Of a stretch of DNA of 6,172 nt, positions 6,038-6,172 are shown in pieces. Each line of letters begins with the position of its first letter. Within the stretch, counting starts at the first letter, position 1. Position numbers and translations under genes: made by a program. This DNA comes from Deferribacteres bacterium (lineage in GTDB: Bacteria > Nitrospirota > Thermodesulfovibrionia > UBA6902). Location of the stretch: positions 1-6,172 of the forward strand of contig JAUVPO010000118.1 in the NCBI GenBank assembly GCA_030598625.1, written 5' to 3'. Under the pieces are notes generated by a model, which did not search any database, had not been told where the DNA came from, and worked only from the letters and a program-made list of their open reading frames with translations.

Positions 6038-6172
6038 GCGGTTTGTATTTTTTGCGTAATCCTTCTTTTTTATGCTCCTGGTAATTATATGCGCTATATC
6101 TGATGGAAGGTTATTAGTAAATTGTTTATCTTTTCAGTATGTTACTTCTCTATCTCTTCTTTATCTTTATGG

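Larger units (their letters stand above)
5826..6172. other. AT-rich intergenic and leader region with no convincing gene
   Basis: These 347 bases contain the operon promoter (6009-6037), its leader, and the first gene's ribosome binding site. The direct repeat cttataac occurs at 5923-5930 and 5965-5972. No tRNA, clear terminator, riboswitch consensus or insertion sequence was recognised. An open frame on the plus strand from ATG 6072 and a nine-codon open stretch ending at TAA 6142-6144 on the minus strand both reach the right edge; neither is long enough to support a gene. Confidence 0.6.

Noticed and set aside
6072..6172. Plus-strand open frame from ATG 6072 to the window edge
   Set aside because: About 33 codons, AT-driven and low in complexity, with no Shine-Dalgarno; it starts beyond the -35 of a minus-strand promoter but has no supporting feature.
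6142..6172. Possible 3' end of an upstream minus-strand gene (charged tail ending EEIEK, stop TAA at 6142-6144)
   Set aside because: Nine codons at the window edge are too few to judge; plausible, but sequence beyond 6172 is needed.

Overview
The window carries one set of genes, all on the minus strand, that encode an anaerobic electron-transfer system built on multiheme c-type cytochromes. Read in the direction of transcription (right to left) the order is: a promoter and long AT-rich leader (about 5826-6040); a membrane-anchored c-type cytochrome with eight candidate haems (4746-5825); a four-helix membrane b-type cytochrome (3833-4708); an N-terminally anchored triheme cytochrome (2989-3816); a perfect 20-bp inverted repeat (2908-2973); a secreted six-bladed NHL beta-propeller (1965-2888); and a large secreted multiheme cytochrome that starts at 1914 and runs off the left edge at base 1 with no stop. 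The visible genes encode 27 candidate c-haem sites (25 CXXCH plus 2 CX3CH) and probably two b-haems.

The first three genes are tightly packed (gaps of 37 and 16 bases) and each has a strong Shine-Dalgarno sequence. Together they look like a quinol:cytochrome oxidoreductase of the general Cbc type known from Geobacter. The b-type subunit would oxidise or reduce menaquinol in the inner membrane, and the two anchored c-type subunits would pass electrons in the periplasm. The last two genes lack recognisable Shine-Dalgarno sequences and are set off by the inverted repeat. Both products have Sec signal peptides. The big cytochrome is made of repeating four-haem modules with doubled CXXCH units, as in large outer-surface or extracellular cytochromes. 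NHL propeller genes next to such cytochromes are a recurring theme in metal-reducing bacteria. A reasonable reading is a quinone pool to periplasm to cell exterior route, but no outer-membrane porin or terminal reductase is visible here.

The organism is most likely an anaerobic Gram-negative bacterium with menaquinone and many cytochromes, such as a member of the Desulfobacterota/Geobacterales or Nitrospirota (Thermodesulfovibrionia-like). This rests on gene content and is not a firm placement. Three of the five genes appear to start with TTG. The rightmost 347 bases hold the promoter and leader but no convincing gene.
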